64,000 nucleotides of DNA from Aurantiochytrium sp. KH105 (Eukaryota > Sar > Bigyra > Thraustochytrida > Thraustochytriidae). Positions 49,262 through 57,349 of this stretch are shown piece by piece. Each line of letters opens with the position of its first letter. The stretch's first letter is position 1. Below the pieces are notes generated by a model. That model worked only from the letters and a program-made list of their open reading frames with translations, made no database searches and was not told where the DNA came from. A program made the position numbers and the translations under genes. The stretch spans positions 98,889 through 162,888 of the forward strand of contig BGKB01000175.1 of NCBI GenBank assembly GCA_003116975.1, read 5' to 3'.

Positions 49262-51103
49262 TCAGTCGGTATCCCAGCCCGAGGCCGAGGACTGGTCAGC
49301 GTCCGAGGCGCCGAGCTCGTCGCCGGGCTGGTTCTTGAGGTCCAAAAAGGCGTCAATGCTACCCATGTTGTCCATACTGAGCGCGAGGCCTTGAACACCC
49401 GGACTGCGAGCGCTCTCAAGATGGCGTCGCCGGGAGGCTCGCGCGCGTGGTGAAAGATTACTCGCCACGCCTCGTCCACCGCCACCGTCTTCTTCCGGCA
49501 CAGACCGCAGGAATTTGCCGGCAGCAGCTACGGCCAACACGGAGCCCTGCAGGCTTGCGCGCCGCGCCGCGTCCGCGGCTTGCTGCTCTTCGTCGAGCTT
49601 GCCGCTCAGAACCTTTTGCCGTCGCGCCAGATTCAGGCGCATCTCTTCGGCGAGGGTCAGCTGCGGCTGCGGCTGCGGCAACGCATTTGCGTCTGCCTTT
49701 GCGTCACGAGCACGATGACGATTGGCGTCATCGGACGCTGCGCTCAAGTCCGCGCGTCGAAGCTTGGCTCGATTTTCAGGGGCACGAATCGCGGCAAGCA
49801 GCGCACCTCCAAGGCCCGAAGAACTCGTCTTTGACTCCTTCAAATTCGTCGTCATCGTTGCCGCCTTCTCCGCAGAGGGTCTTGGCCCCGTTGAGCTTGT
49901 CCCAAGCCGCTGCGTGCCCGTGCTTTCGTTGGTATTTTGCGAGGCTTGATTCTTCGCAGCGTCTATAAAACTCTTGCTCGTAGCATTCGCATCTTGGTTC
50001 TCGTTGCGTGCAGGTGCTGCTGTCTCAAGGTTGGCCACGATAGGTGCAAGGTCCACCCCGGCGTCGGATACGCCCTCTTCAGTGACTCCCAAGGTTGCCC
50101 CAATGGTTGCCTTGGGCTTGGGTAGTGGTGCAGCATCAGCATTCAGAGAACGAGTTGACGCAGAATGAGGCGAGACATCTTCCGATTGACTCGACTGCCG
50201 CCCTAGTGCGCCAAAGTCAGTGATACTGAGATCCGCAATGTCTGGGAGATCGAGGCTTGTTGGCATGTCCAAAAGGGTCGGGCCACGGAGCATCGGTCGA
50301 AATGAGACATCATACTGATCTTGTTGCTCATCGCCGGTATTGTGCTTTCCTCCCTCGTCTTCGAAAAGAAAGGATGGTGGGGGTGGCGAGATTCCCGCAG
50401 AGTCCTCCTCGCGAACCCTTGCAATTCCAAAGCTAGTGCTCTCATCAGACGCGGAGCCCACAGCCGTAGATGTTCGTCGTCTGCGACCAAATAATTCGAC
50501 TTCCTGAGCACGAAGCGTATCTTCATAAGCAAGCGCAGAGGCCCGCAAGGACGGGGAGTTTATGTCATCAGTGTCGCGAGTGCCGCCAAGTCCCTCCAGA
50601 AGAGCTGCACGGGTTTGTCTTTTTGGAAAAGGAGCGCTAGCTCCCAGCAAATAGCTCTTCGCCATGGGTGGCGCTTCATTCCTCGAATTATTGCTTTCCT
50701 TTTGTTGAAGGCGAAGTCGGACGCCAGATTCCTCATGCGGGTACTTTGGCGCAGCATAGACAGTTGTTGCTTGCGTGGCTCGCGACTGAGCAATCACCTC
50801 GACACGCTGCGCTGCGCTGTGAACGCGCTGCGCGATCTCCTCACATTTGGCACTTGTTTCGCGTATCCTTGTCTCCACGGTATCGAAAACGCCACAAGCA
50901 AGAGTTTCTAGCGCGGACAGCGCTTTGGCAAGATCTTCTTGGCCCTTGTGCGCCTTGCTGTTGGCGCTGGAAACTACGCCCTCTTCTACGAACACGAGGG
51001 TCTCAGCAGCAGCAGCTGGAGCAGCAGCAGCAGCAGCCGCAGCAGCAGCGGCTGCGGTCGGGCTTGGCCCCGACTTCATCTTTTCTGGCCCGGCTGTTGC
51101 CAT
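49262..51103 (-). CDS. WASHC1: WASH complex subunit 1 (WASH), Arp2/3 activator
   Basis: A 613-residue, divergent WASH. WASH nucleates branched actin on endosomes through Arp2/3 and drives retromer-dependent sorting. The N-terminal WASH homology region is at about 53-125: EDLAKALSALETLACGVFDTVE then EIAQRVHSAAQRVEVIAQSRATQATTVYAAPKYP, which matches the WASH pattern (coil ending in a KYP motif). A second family landmark is MPTSLDLPDIADLSITDFG (about 277-295), equivalent to the PSYLPDLPGIANDL segment. Near 440-462, GLGGALLAAIRAPENRAKLRRA is a WH2-like actin-binding helix with the LRR/LKKV-type end. The C-terminus is an acidic tail with a single Trp (SASGWDTD), the Arp2/3-binding A motif. The long proline-rich stretch of animal WASH is absent. 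A poly-Ala run (17-33) is coded by GCA/GCT/GCC repeats. The start is the first ATG, 270 bp from the divergent STK19 gene. Confidence 0.8.
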   Translation of the reverse strand: MATAGPEKMKSGPSPTAAAAAAAAAAAAPAAAAETLVFVEEGVVSSANSKAHKGQEDLAKALSALETLACGVFDTVETRIRETSAKCEEIAQRVHSAAQRVEVIAQSRATQATTVYAAPKYPHEESGVRLRLQQKESNNSRNEAPPMAKSYLLGASAPFPKRQTRAALLEGLGGTRDTDDINSPSLRASALAYEDTLRAQEVELFGRRRRTSTAVGSASDESTSFGIARVREEDSAGISPPPPSFLFEDEGGKHNTGDEQQDQYDVSFRPMLRGPTLLDMPTSLDLPDIADLSITDFGALGRQSSQSEDVSPHSASTRSLNADAAPLPKPKATIGATLGVTEEGVSDAGVDLAPIVANLETAAPARNENQDANATSKSFIDAAKNQASQNTNESTGTQRLGTSSTGPRPSAEKAATMTTNLKESKTSSSGLGGALLAAIRAPENRAKLRRADLSAASDDANRHRARDAKADANALPQPQPQLTLAEEMRLNLARRQKVLSGKLDEEQQAADAARRASLQGSVLAVAAAGKFLRSVPEEDGGGGRGVASNLSPRARASRRRHLESARSPGVQGLALSMDNMGSIDAFLDLKNQPGDELGASDADQSSASGWDTD

Positions 51104-51372
51104 CGACCTCGCCGTTGCCGCAAAGAGCTTGCTGCGACCTTCGCGCAGCGCAGGGACAGCGTCCGTGCAGACCTCGTCCGGATCTCTCCGACTTCCGGCC
51201 GCCCGAAGCCGCGTCGCGAACAAGATGTAGGCCTATACGAGTTCTGGTGCGAGGGAGCCAATCTTGACGAGACCAACAAGGAGAACAGCAGCTGCTGCTG
51301 CAGCAGCAGCAGCAGCATAACCTCAAAGCCTCGATCAAGTCTCGCTCCGCGTCGCACGGTGGAAGGACGGTT
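51104..51372. promoter_or_regulatory. Short bidirectional promoter, WASH / STK19
   Basis: Only 269 bp separate the two divergent start codons, the shortest head-to-head spacing in the window. CTG/CAG trinucleotide runs lie at about 51288-51317. Confidence 0.55.
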
Positions 51373-52608
51373 ATGAAGGCCTGCGCAAGACGGTCGCTCG
51401 GCTGGCGCCAGCCCGCGGGCCCTCGACGCGCCTCAGATGCCGCGGGAAACCTGCTCGCAGGCTTTGTGACGCCCACGGCAAACCAGCCACGAAACGAGCA
51501 GGACCACGCGCCGCGCCGACGACGACAACGACGCGAACATGAGCAGGGTGATCAGAGAAGTCAAAGCAATGATCTCGACGCATTCGAGCTAGGAAATGTT
51601 GAGATCATGAGCGACGCCGTAGCTGCCGCAAGGCTGCTGATGCGCAGGCATCGCCAAGAACTAAGCTTAGTGCCCATCCCCGTAGCCTTTGTGCACCACG
51701 TGTATGGCGTTGTCGCACACCGAAGTGCAGTTGACCAGGAAATCCAAGAAGCACGGCAAAGCGGTGAGCTGCGCATGTACTTTATCAATTCTGGCAAAGC
51801 AGATCGCCTCGTATCTCTGGAAGCCGATTATCGCGCACTCGTGAGCAGGTTGGCTGATGACCTTCAGGCTTCGAACAAATTATCCGAGGCCATGGCGCTG
51901 CGTAGATTCAGAGATCGCGTGCTTCCACGCTGTACGGCGCTTAGCATCTCGGACGAAGAGCTCACGCGACTGCTCGCGAGCAACCCGACAAAACCTGCGC
52001 GGCAACGCGAAGAACGCGCATCAGAAGCGGCCATCCGCGCGGACGATCAAGCGGCAGCGGCGCCGCAAGGGCTTTTGCGGAAATCGCCTCGCACCATTCT
52101 CTGCGAAGCGGAGCTCCTCGTGCGGCGCGTCGACGTCTTTGAAGCAAACAGCTACTGGATCACCATGCCAGGTCTCGGCCGCCTCGTCAAGCCAATGAAA
52201 CGGGGCCGTAAAGCGCTCGTGGAGACGCTCGATAAGAAAAAGAACAAGGAGATGCTCGAACGTGACATCTTCCAGCTCGTCAGCATGCAAAGACGCAAGC
52301 GCAAGCGGCGGCGCACGGATCGAGACTACGGCCGTGACCTCGATGCGGGGACGGCTGGCCCAGGCGCAGCTGCCGGCGTGAGTATGCAAACTACCAAATT
52401 AGCCAAGGCCACGGAGGCGCTCGGGCTTGAGTTTCACATCAAGGACGCCGTGCAAGCGGGTCTCTTGCAAACTGTGCCAACGGGAATGGGCATGTTGCTC
52501 AAGCTGACACCTCTGGCTACCGAGGTCAGTGCACAGCGGCCTGACGCCGCGCCTCGCTCTGCAGGCTCGCATCTTGCCTCTTTCCGCTCCGTGAATCGTC
52601 GTCGGTAG
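51373..52608 (+). CDS. STK19: STK19-family winged-helix protein
   Basis: A 411-residue protein. The conserved part matches STK19: LSLVPIPVAFVHHVYGVVAHRSAVDQEIQEARQSGELRMYFI (about 97-138) aligns with the family's LIPAQVLVHQLYALVPNRTAVDRQLQALQERGEIRLVQL block. SYWITMPGLGRLVKPMKRGRKALVETLDKKKNKEML (about 257-292) aligns with its SWWLAVPGAGRFIKYFVKGRQAVL block. The end TGMGMLLKLT (about 375-384) aligns with TTSGTLLRLP. Despite its name STK19 has no kinase fold; it is a tandem winged-helix DNA-binding protein that acts in transcription-coupled repair. A basic Arg/Lys cluster (RRKRKRRRTD, about 312-321) is an insert here that could be a nuclear signal. The first 80 residues are basic and variable. 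The start is the first ATG. Confidence 0.9.
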   Translation: MKACARRSLGWRQPAGPRRASDAAGNLLAGFVTPTANQPRNEQDHAPRRRRQRREHEQGDQRSQSNDLDAFELGNVEIMSDAVAAARLLMRRHRQELSLVPIPVAFVHHVYGVVAHRSAVDQEIQEARQSGELRMYFINSGKADRLVSLEADYRALVSRLADDLQASNKLSEAMALRRFRDRVLPRCTALSISDEELTRLLASNPTKPARQREERASEAAIRADDQAAAAPQGLLRKSPRTILCEAELLVRRVDVFEANSYWITMPGLGRLVKPMKRGRKALVETLDKKKNKEMLERDIFQLVSMQRRKRKRRRTDRDYGRDLDAGTAGPGAAAGVSMQTTKLAKATEALGLEFHIKDAVQAGLLQTVPTGMGMLLKLTPLATEVSAQRPDAAPRSAGSHLASFRSVNRRR

Positions 52609-52831
52609 GGCCAAGTGGCTTGCTCATGTATATTACTACCTTTTTATTGGCCGGCCATCGCTGACTCGCCTTGCTTGCTTCGAATAATGTCATGTTTGCT
52701 TGGAACTCTCTTTGTTTTGTTCAGTTTTGATAGTACTTGGACAGAAGCTTACGTGAAATCGCGCTTTGCCTGGCGAAACGCATATTGCATGAAAAGACAG
52801 GAGGGAAAGGAAATTGAAGAAGAACATGAGC
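52609..52831. other. Convergent 3' region, STK19 / LRR protein
   Basis: 223 bp between two stop codons; nothing recognised. Confidence 0.4.
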
Positions 52832-53998
52832 TCAACTTTGATTGCCCTCGAGTCTTGGATGCCTCGGCGCAAGCTTTGGAAGCGCGCGCAAGGCTGACGG
52901 GACCATATTTTCACTAACTTGAAGTCTATTTTGCGAGAAAAACGCAAAGGATAGGTTTTTGAGTTGACCCAGAGACGCCGGCAAAGCCCCCTCCAGCTGA
53001 TTGTGCGCAACGCTAATCCACTCTAGTTCAACAAGATCGCCGAGCGCATCGGGAATTGTGCCGCTCAGCTGATTATTCGCCAAGTTGAGCCATCGCAAGT
53101 TCGAGAGCATCGTTATGGCATCGAGATTGCCAATGAGTGCATTCATGCTCAAATCAAGGGCCCGCAGATTCGACAGAGCTCCCAAGTCGGTCAGACTTGC
53201 AAGCGAACCTCGAAGATGATTGCGGTCTAGACGGAGCGAGACAACATGACCTTTTTCGCACACGACCCCTTCCCATGGCAAGAGACATGGGTCGTCGGCA
53301 TCTTCAGGACGTGGGCGATCATAGCCGCCCTGAGCGGCGCGGGAGATGCGACGCCTTTGCCCAAGATTGTCGACCATCATCATCATCATCATTTCATCCC
53401 GGCCGCTCTCGAGACACTCTTCCGTGCATTCTTGCTTGACTTGAACATCGAGTGTCTCCCAACCAGCTTTGTGACGCCACAAAGTGGGCCCGTCGAGGTT
53501 GCGATAAATTTGCGAAAGCGCAGCTTTCTCATTCGGCACACATGCACCAGAGGGTGCTTCCGGAGGCGGTCGCCAGTTCAAAGCCTCTAGATCGACGAGA
53601 GGTTCATCGGGGAGCACTTTGAGATCAAACCGTCCGTCTTCTGCCCCCCAGCGATACACGTTCCACTCGCCAGTGGCATCCCAGAGGACCCGAATGCCGC
53701 GCCTTTGCTCGTTTTTCCAGTCCACGACTTGGACCACGGTCCCGGGTCCGGGTGGGACTCCGTCCTGCCGGTACCAGACCCAGTCTGCGCCGCGGCGCAC
53801 GCGTTGCCCGACCTGGAGGGGCTGCACGTCGGTCGCCGTCTCAAGGTTCTCCTCCGCCGCTGCTCCCTCGCGCGCGAGGGGCTTGCCACCTCGCGCAAAG
53901 CCTTCATGGTTCTCGCCAACGTTCGCCGCGGCTGCCGCCACCATGAGCAGACAGCACGCACCTCGCCATGCCGCGACAGCGAGGCCTCGCGGGCGCAT
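52832..53998 (-). CDS. Secreted MIB/HERC2-domain plus leucine-rich-repeat protein
   Basis: A 388-residue protein. The N-terminus has a positive start and a hydrophobic run (about 8-26, AVAAWRGACCLLMVAAAAA), read as a signal peptide. Residues 62-130 form a MIB/HERC2-type domain: VGQRVRRGADWVWYRQDG, PGTVVQVVDW, IRVLWDATGEWNVYRWG, FDLKVL. The middle (about 130-255) is Cys-containing and includes an acidic/basic linker with a run of six Met coded by ATG repeats. Leucine-rich repeats follow from about 255 to 370, with a plant-like LRRNT_2 cap (PWEGVVCEKGHVVSLRLDRNHLRG) and repeats of NLRALDLSMNALIGNL type. MIB/HERC2 domains are normally cytosolic ubiquitin-ligase parts, so finding one behind a signal peptide next to LRRs is unusual. 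There is no transmembrane segment at the end. Function unknown; ligand binding is inferred. Confidence 0.82.
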   Translation of the reverse strand: MRPRGLAVAAWRGACCLLMVAAAAANVGENHEGFARGGKPLAREGAAAEENLETATDVQPLQVGQRVRRGADWVWYRQDGVPPGPGTVVQVVDWKNEQRRGIRVLWDATGEWNVYRWGAEDGRFDLKVLPDEPLVDLEALNWRPPPEAPSGACVPNEKAALSQIYRNLDGPTLWRHKAGWETLDVQVKQECTEECLESGRDEMMMMMMVDNLGQRRRISRAAQGGYDRPRPEDADDPCLLPWEGVVCEKGHVVSLRLDRNHLRGSLASLTDLGALSNLRALDLSMNALIGNLDAITMLSNLRWLNLANNQLSGTIPDALGDLVELEWISVAHNQLEGALPASLGQLKNLSFAFFSQNRLQVSENMVPSALRALPKLAPRHPRLEGNQS

Positions 53999-54277
53999 CG
54001 CTGGCCCAGCGGTGTCTCCGCGCTAGCGCCCACGAGGCGTGCCAGCGAGCAGCACTGCGCTGCACAACGAGCCTTGCGTTTGGTCGTGCCGCGAGGGAGA
54101 AAGAGGATAAAAATGAGATTTGCCATGGCGCAAAAAAACGAGACTAGTAACACTTGAGCATCTCGCTGCAGCGTATGTTGCAGACCAGTGACGATGCGTT
54201 ACGGAAGTCTGCATAAATAATGATCTCGGTGAGCAAGTACGCGAGAAAGCAGGTGACGAGCGAGCTGGTCTGAAAGT

Positions 54278-55249
54278 CTATGGTCCGTCGAGATGGCGCT
54301 GAAGCAGATTGAGCGCTGCGACAATGACTTCACGTTTGGGCGCGTCAAAGACCTGCACGGCCGAACTCCCCTCTGTTGTTTCGGAGTCTTTGCCTGCAAG
54401 TAATGCGAGCACGCTTTGTGCCTGGGAACGCAATTCATTCGATGACATGAGGCGCGAAGAAACCTCATCGTCGCGGGGTGGACTGGTCGCTTGCAACACC
54501 TGACGAAAGAGAGCTTCGCCCCGTACGCTCGATCGACCAGCTTGATCCAAATCGGCAGTCTCCAAGGTCGTGGCCGATGTGTTAGTCGATGTGGTTGTGT
54601 TGTCGCTGTCATACCCGCTGCGCAGCGGTGTTCTCCAGCGAGACGTGCCCTTTGCTCGGGCAGCAGCGATGGCTGCGCTGGTTGTTGCTGCGTGCGATGG
54701 GCGCGACTGGCGACGCAATGCACGTTTTCGGACCTGAAGATTATGACGTCGCTGTTGCTCTAGCTTTGTTGTCAGGAGGGCTACATCGTCATGAGCAAGT
54801 CGCATAAAGTCAGCAAATTCGCTCACAAGCTCGTGGCGGAGGAGCTCCGCATCCTGCGGTCCAGAGCGCGCCGGCCTGGGCATTGGAGATGATCTTTCTG
54901 TTGTTTTTGAAACGCGAGCAAGCTCCTGGTTGCGACGAGATGACGCGCGGCCACGACTGGAGAGACCGGCGCGTTCAAAGTGCTCAAATGTAGCTCGAAT
55001 GCCGCGTCCATTCTGTAGCATTGTCGAAGATAAGAGGCAGCGACCCATTTCGCCAAAGGGCTCAAGAGCATCAGAGCGCTTATATATCGACACCGGAGCA
55101 TTTGTTTTTGCCATAGCAGAGCTTTCCGAGCTGGCAGAAGGCTCCGGTGGCGCGTTTGCAGGTACGGGGACGGACGCAGACTTGGCTTTTGACGCATGGG
55201 AGGACCCTCTATTCGCCTTGTGTCCTTGCGAGCGTTTCTTCCGCGCCAT
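54278..55249 (-). CDS. Hypothetical protein, coiled-coil and low complexity
   Basis: A 323-residue protein I do not recognise. The N-terminus is highly basic and Ser/Ala/Pro-rich (MARKKRSQGHKANRG...), resembling a nuclear or nucleolar signal. A segment with ATFEHFERAGLS and a helical block EFADFMRLAHDDVALLTTKLEQQRRHNLQVRKRALRRQ (about 165-205) reads as a helix. The last 40 residues (EVIVAALNLLQRHLDG) also look helical. The start chosen is the first ATG; the frame is open 96 codons upstream from a non-ATG codon. It lies 279 bp from the LRR gene and 762 bp from a divergent membrane-protein gene. The helical parts and even codon use suggest a real gene. No function can be given. Confidence 0.55.
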   Translation of the reverse strand: MARKKRSQGHKANRGSSHASKAKSASVPVPANAPPEPSASSESSAMAKTNAPVSIYKRSDALEPFGEMGRCLLSSTMLQNGRGIRATFEHFERAGLSSRGRASSRRNQELARVSKTTERSSPMPRPARSGPQDAELLRHELVSEFADFMRLAHDDVALLTTKLEQQRRHNLQVRKRALRRQSRPSHAATTSAAIAAARAKGTSRWRTPLRSGYDSDNTTTSTNTSATTLETADLDQAGRSSVRGEALFRQVLQATSPPRDDEVSSRLMSSNELRSQAQSVLALLAGKDSETTEGSSAVQVFDAPKREVIVAALNLLQRHLDGP

Positions 55250-56011
55250 GGTGAGTCTGTCGCGCGAAAGCTTGCAATTGCAAGTTGAGCAGCAAGGTCG
55301 GTCGCTCGCTCGCTCGTGCGGTCGTGGCGCAGCAGTGTGTCTGCTCTCCGCTATGCGAACCACAGATGCCGTAGCGTGGTGCGATTCGCTGCGCTTGCAA
55401 GGGCAGCCTTGGCCCTCTTCAAGAGTCCAAGGGCGCAGGCAGAAGGCGGGATTCCGACATGCACTGCGATCACCTTCAATCGCGCTGCGCCGCGCGCGGA
55501 AGCGCAGGCCTTCCGCGCTCAAGCAGCCGCGCAGCACAAAGTGATCTTGAACTTGCAGCCCTCGCTCGTCTTCATCAGAAGATCACAAAGCCGAAGCTCC
55601 ACTTTTGTGGTGTCAAGGGATAATTGAGCACGACGACAATCTGGAGTTCTAGCAGAGGCAGCGAACGTCTTGGGTTTGGGGACGTCTCTTCTCTTGCGTC
55701 TTGTTGCGAATCCATGTCCAGACGACTTCTTTGGCGGATGGTTGACTTGGGGCTTGAGGACGACTCGATCGTGAGGCAAATGCTGGTCCTAGCATCTGAT
55801 CCGTTAAAGCAAAAGGGGTTGCGCAGAAGACGTTGGCAGCCTTGACGAGGCTCGTTGGCATCTTCGTGAACATTCCACGCCAGGCCTTGCTGACGTCCAC
55901 GACGTGCGCAAAGGAGAGACAGCACGTGATAGTCAAGCGGTCTTGTCAGTGCCGCGGCGAGCCCACGCGAAGAAAGCTTAAACGTGGGGAAAGCTATTTG
56001 GGAACGAAGTC
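55250..56011. promoter_or_regulatory. Divergent intergenic region
   Basis: 762 bp between the hypothetical gene and the two-exon membrane-protein gene. Short frames only; nothing recognised. Confidence 0.4.
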
Positions 56012-57012
56012 ATGCGGTGGCCAGATCGTGGTCGTCTCGCGGTCGAGGCTGAGGTGGACGTGCTGCGTGCCCTGCACCGGTCACAGCGAAGCTGGGCTCT
56101 GCACAGAGCTCTTGCAAAGGTCACCTCGCCTCGAATTGGGGAAGACCTCATGAGCGGTGTTTTGATGGCGTCGATTGCAGCGCTATGGAAAGTGGGCTAC
56201 CGATTATTTTGGGCATATCTCCTTGCTTCAATGCTGGGCGCAGCCTCTCTTGCCAGCTATCGGGGCCCGAGGCCGGCGCAGGCAGATATCCGCTTGCAGT
56301 CTCATTTCCGCGCGAGTGGCAACGCAGCAGTGTCTGGCTTGGTCCTTTTCGCGACCGTTCTTTTTGGTGAGCTGGGTATGTTGGCCGATTCATGGACCCA
56401 GAGCGCAGTTTGCGTCGCGGCGCTCTCCCTCTGTGCTTATTCGCGCCTCCTGGCAATGGCGCATTTCCCACATCAAGGTAAGTATCGACGTGCCGAGTTC
56501 CAGGAAACAAAAAGACTCCCATCAAATTCTGACGAAATTGGCCCCACCCCTTCTCTATCTCTCTCTATGTTTGGCCGATGTGGTCGTCGTATATGACAGT
56601 CTTGTTTTCGATCTTTCTAGGCATCTTGGCAATAGCGCTAGAGCGCGGCTTTGCGACGAGGTTGCCGCTTTTATCTGCGGGGCATCGATTAGCAGCAGCT
56701 TACTTTGCAGGGATGATTGCGCTGGTTCTCCTGCTAGCACGTTTTGAAAGCGATGACCCGTCTGTGCGTCCCTTTAATCTTGCAAAGTATGAGTACAAGC
56801 GGGTGCTTTATAACATCATGGATGGAGATGCTTCGCTCGACGAGCCGTCGTCGAAGGGAACGCGTGGTATGCAAACCCCTCACGCACCGCCGGCTCAAGA
56901 TTCCTTTGTAAAACTCGTTAGGTCCTTGGAGCGACGGTCCATGGCGAATGGAGCGGGAAGCGAATTACATGCAGAAAGGAGCTCGACTTTGACGATGTCG
57001 CTCCAACCATAA
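56012..57012 (+). CDS. Multi-pass membrane protein of unknown family, two exons
   Basis: Exon 1 is 56012-56477 and exon 2 is 56621-57012; the spliced product has 285 residues. The donor is GGTAAGT, the acceptor TTTCTAG, phase 1, giving HFPHQGILAIALERG across the junction. At least four hydrophobic segments are visible: about 50-80 (long, perhaps two), 106-128, 133-152 and a fourth from the second exon (AAAYFAGMIALVLLLARF). Residues 1-45 are polar with a His/Arg-rich helix. The C-terminal tail (about 205-285) is soluble, contains KYEYKRVLYNIMDG and is Ser/Glu-rich at the end. I recognise no family signature. The continuity of hydrophobic segments across the splice supports the gene model. It is convergent with the receptor gene, 337 bp away. 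Confidence 0.65.
56478..56620 (+). other. Spliceosomal intron (143 bp)
   Basis: GTAAGTATC donor at 56478 and TCTTTCTAG acceptor at 56612-56620, phase 1. A C/T-rich tract (TTCTCTATCTCTCTCTATG) lies at about 56551-56569. It joins two open frames coding for membrane segments. Confidence 0.78.
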
Positions 57013-57349
57013 TGGATGAAGGATTCTAGCAAAACTTGAAAACAAAATTTTTGTATCCTGTCGATCTTTTGGGGGGTGGGAAGGAAGAAATGAGTGGTAC
57101 TATGCGCCTGACTCCATTGGCAGGATGAACAGCACAAAATTCTCAATGAAATTAGAAGGAGAAAGGACGACCAAGAGGCTTTGAATCGACAAGCGACTTT
57201 CCAGTGGGGAAACAAAAAAAAGAGAGGGGTGCAAAGACAACAACGATTTCAACAACAAAACAGAGGTGACAGAATGACGGTAGGGACGCGCGTTGTTTCC
57301 GAATGAATAAAGAGAAAAGGAAAGCAGAGGAGGAAAAGATAAAGTCGCC
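57013..57349. other. Convergent 3' region
   Basis: 337 bp between the stop codons of the two-exon membrane protein and the receptor. Lower GC; nothing recognised. Confidence 0.4.

Noticed and set aside
51373-52608. Calling STK19 a serine/threonine kinase
   Set aside because: No glycine loop, HRD or DFG motif is present; the family is a winged-helix protein despite its name.
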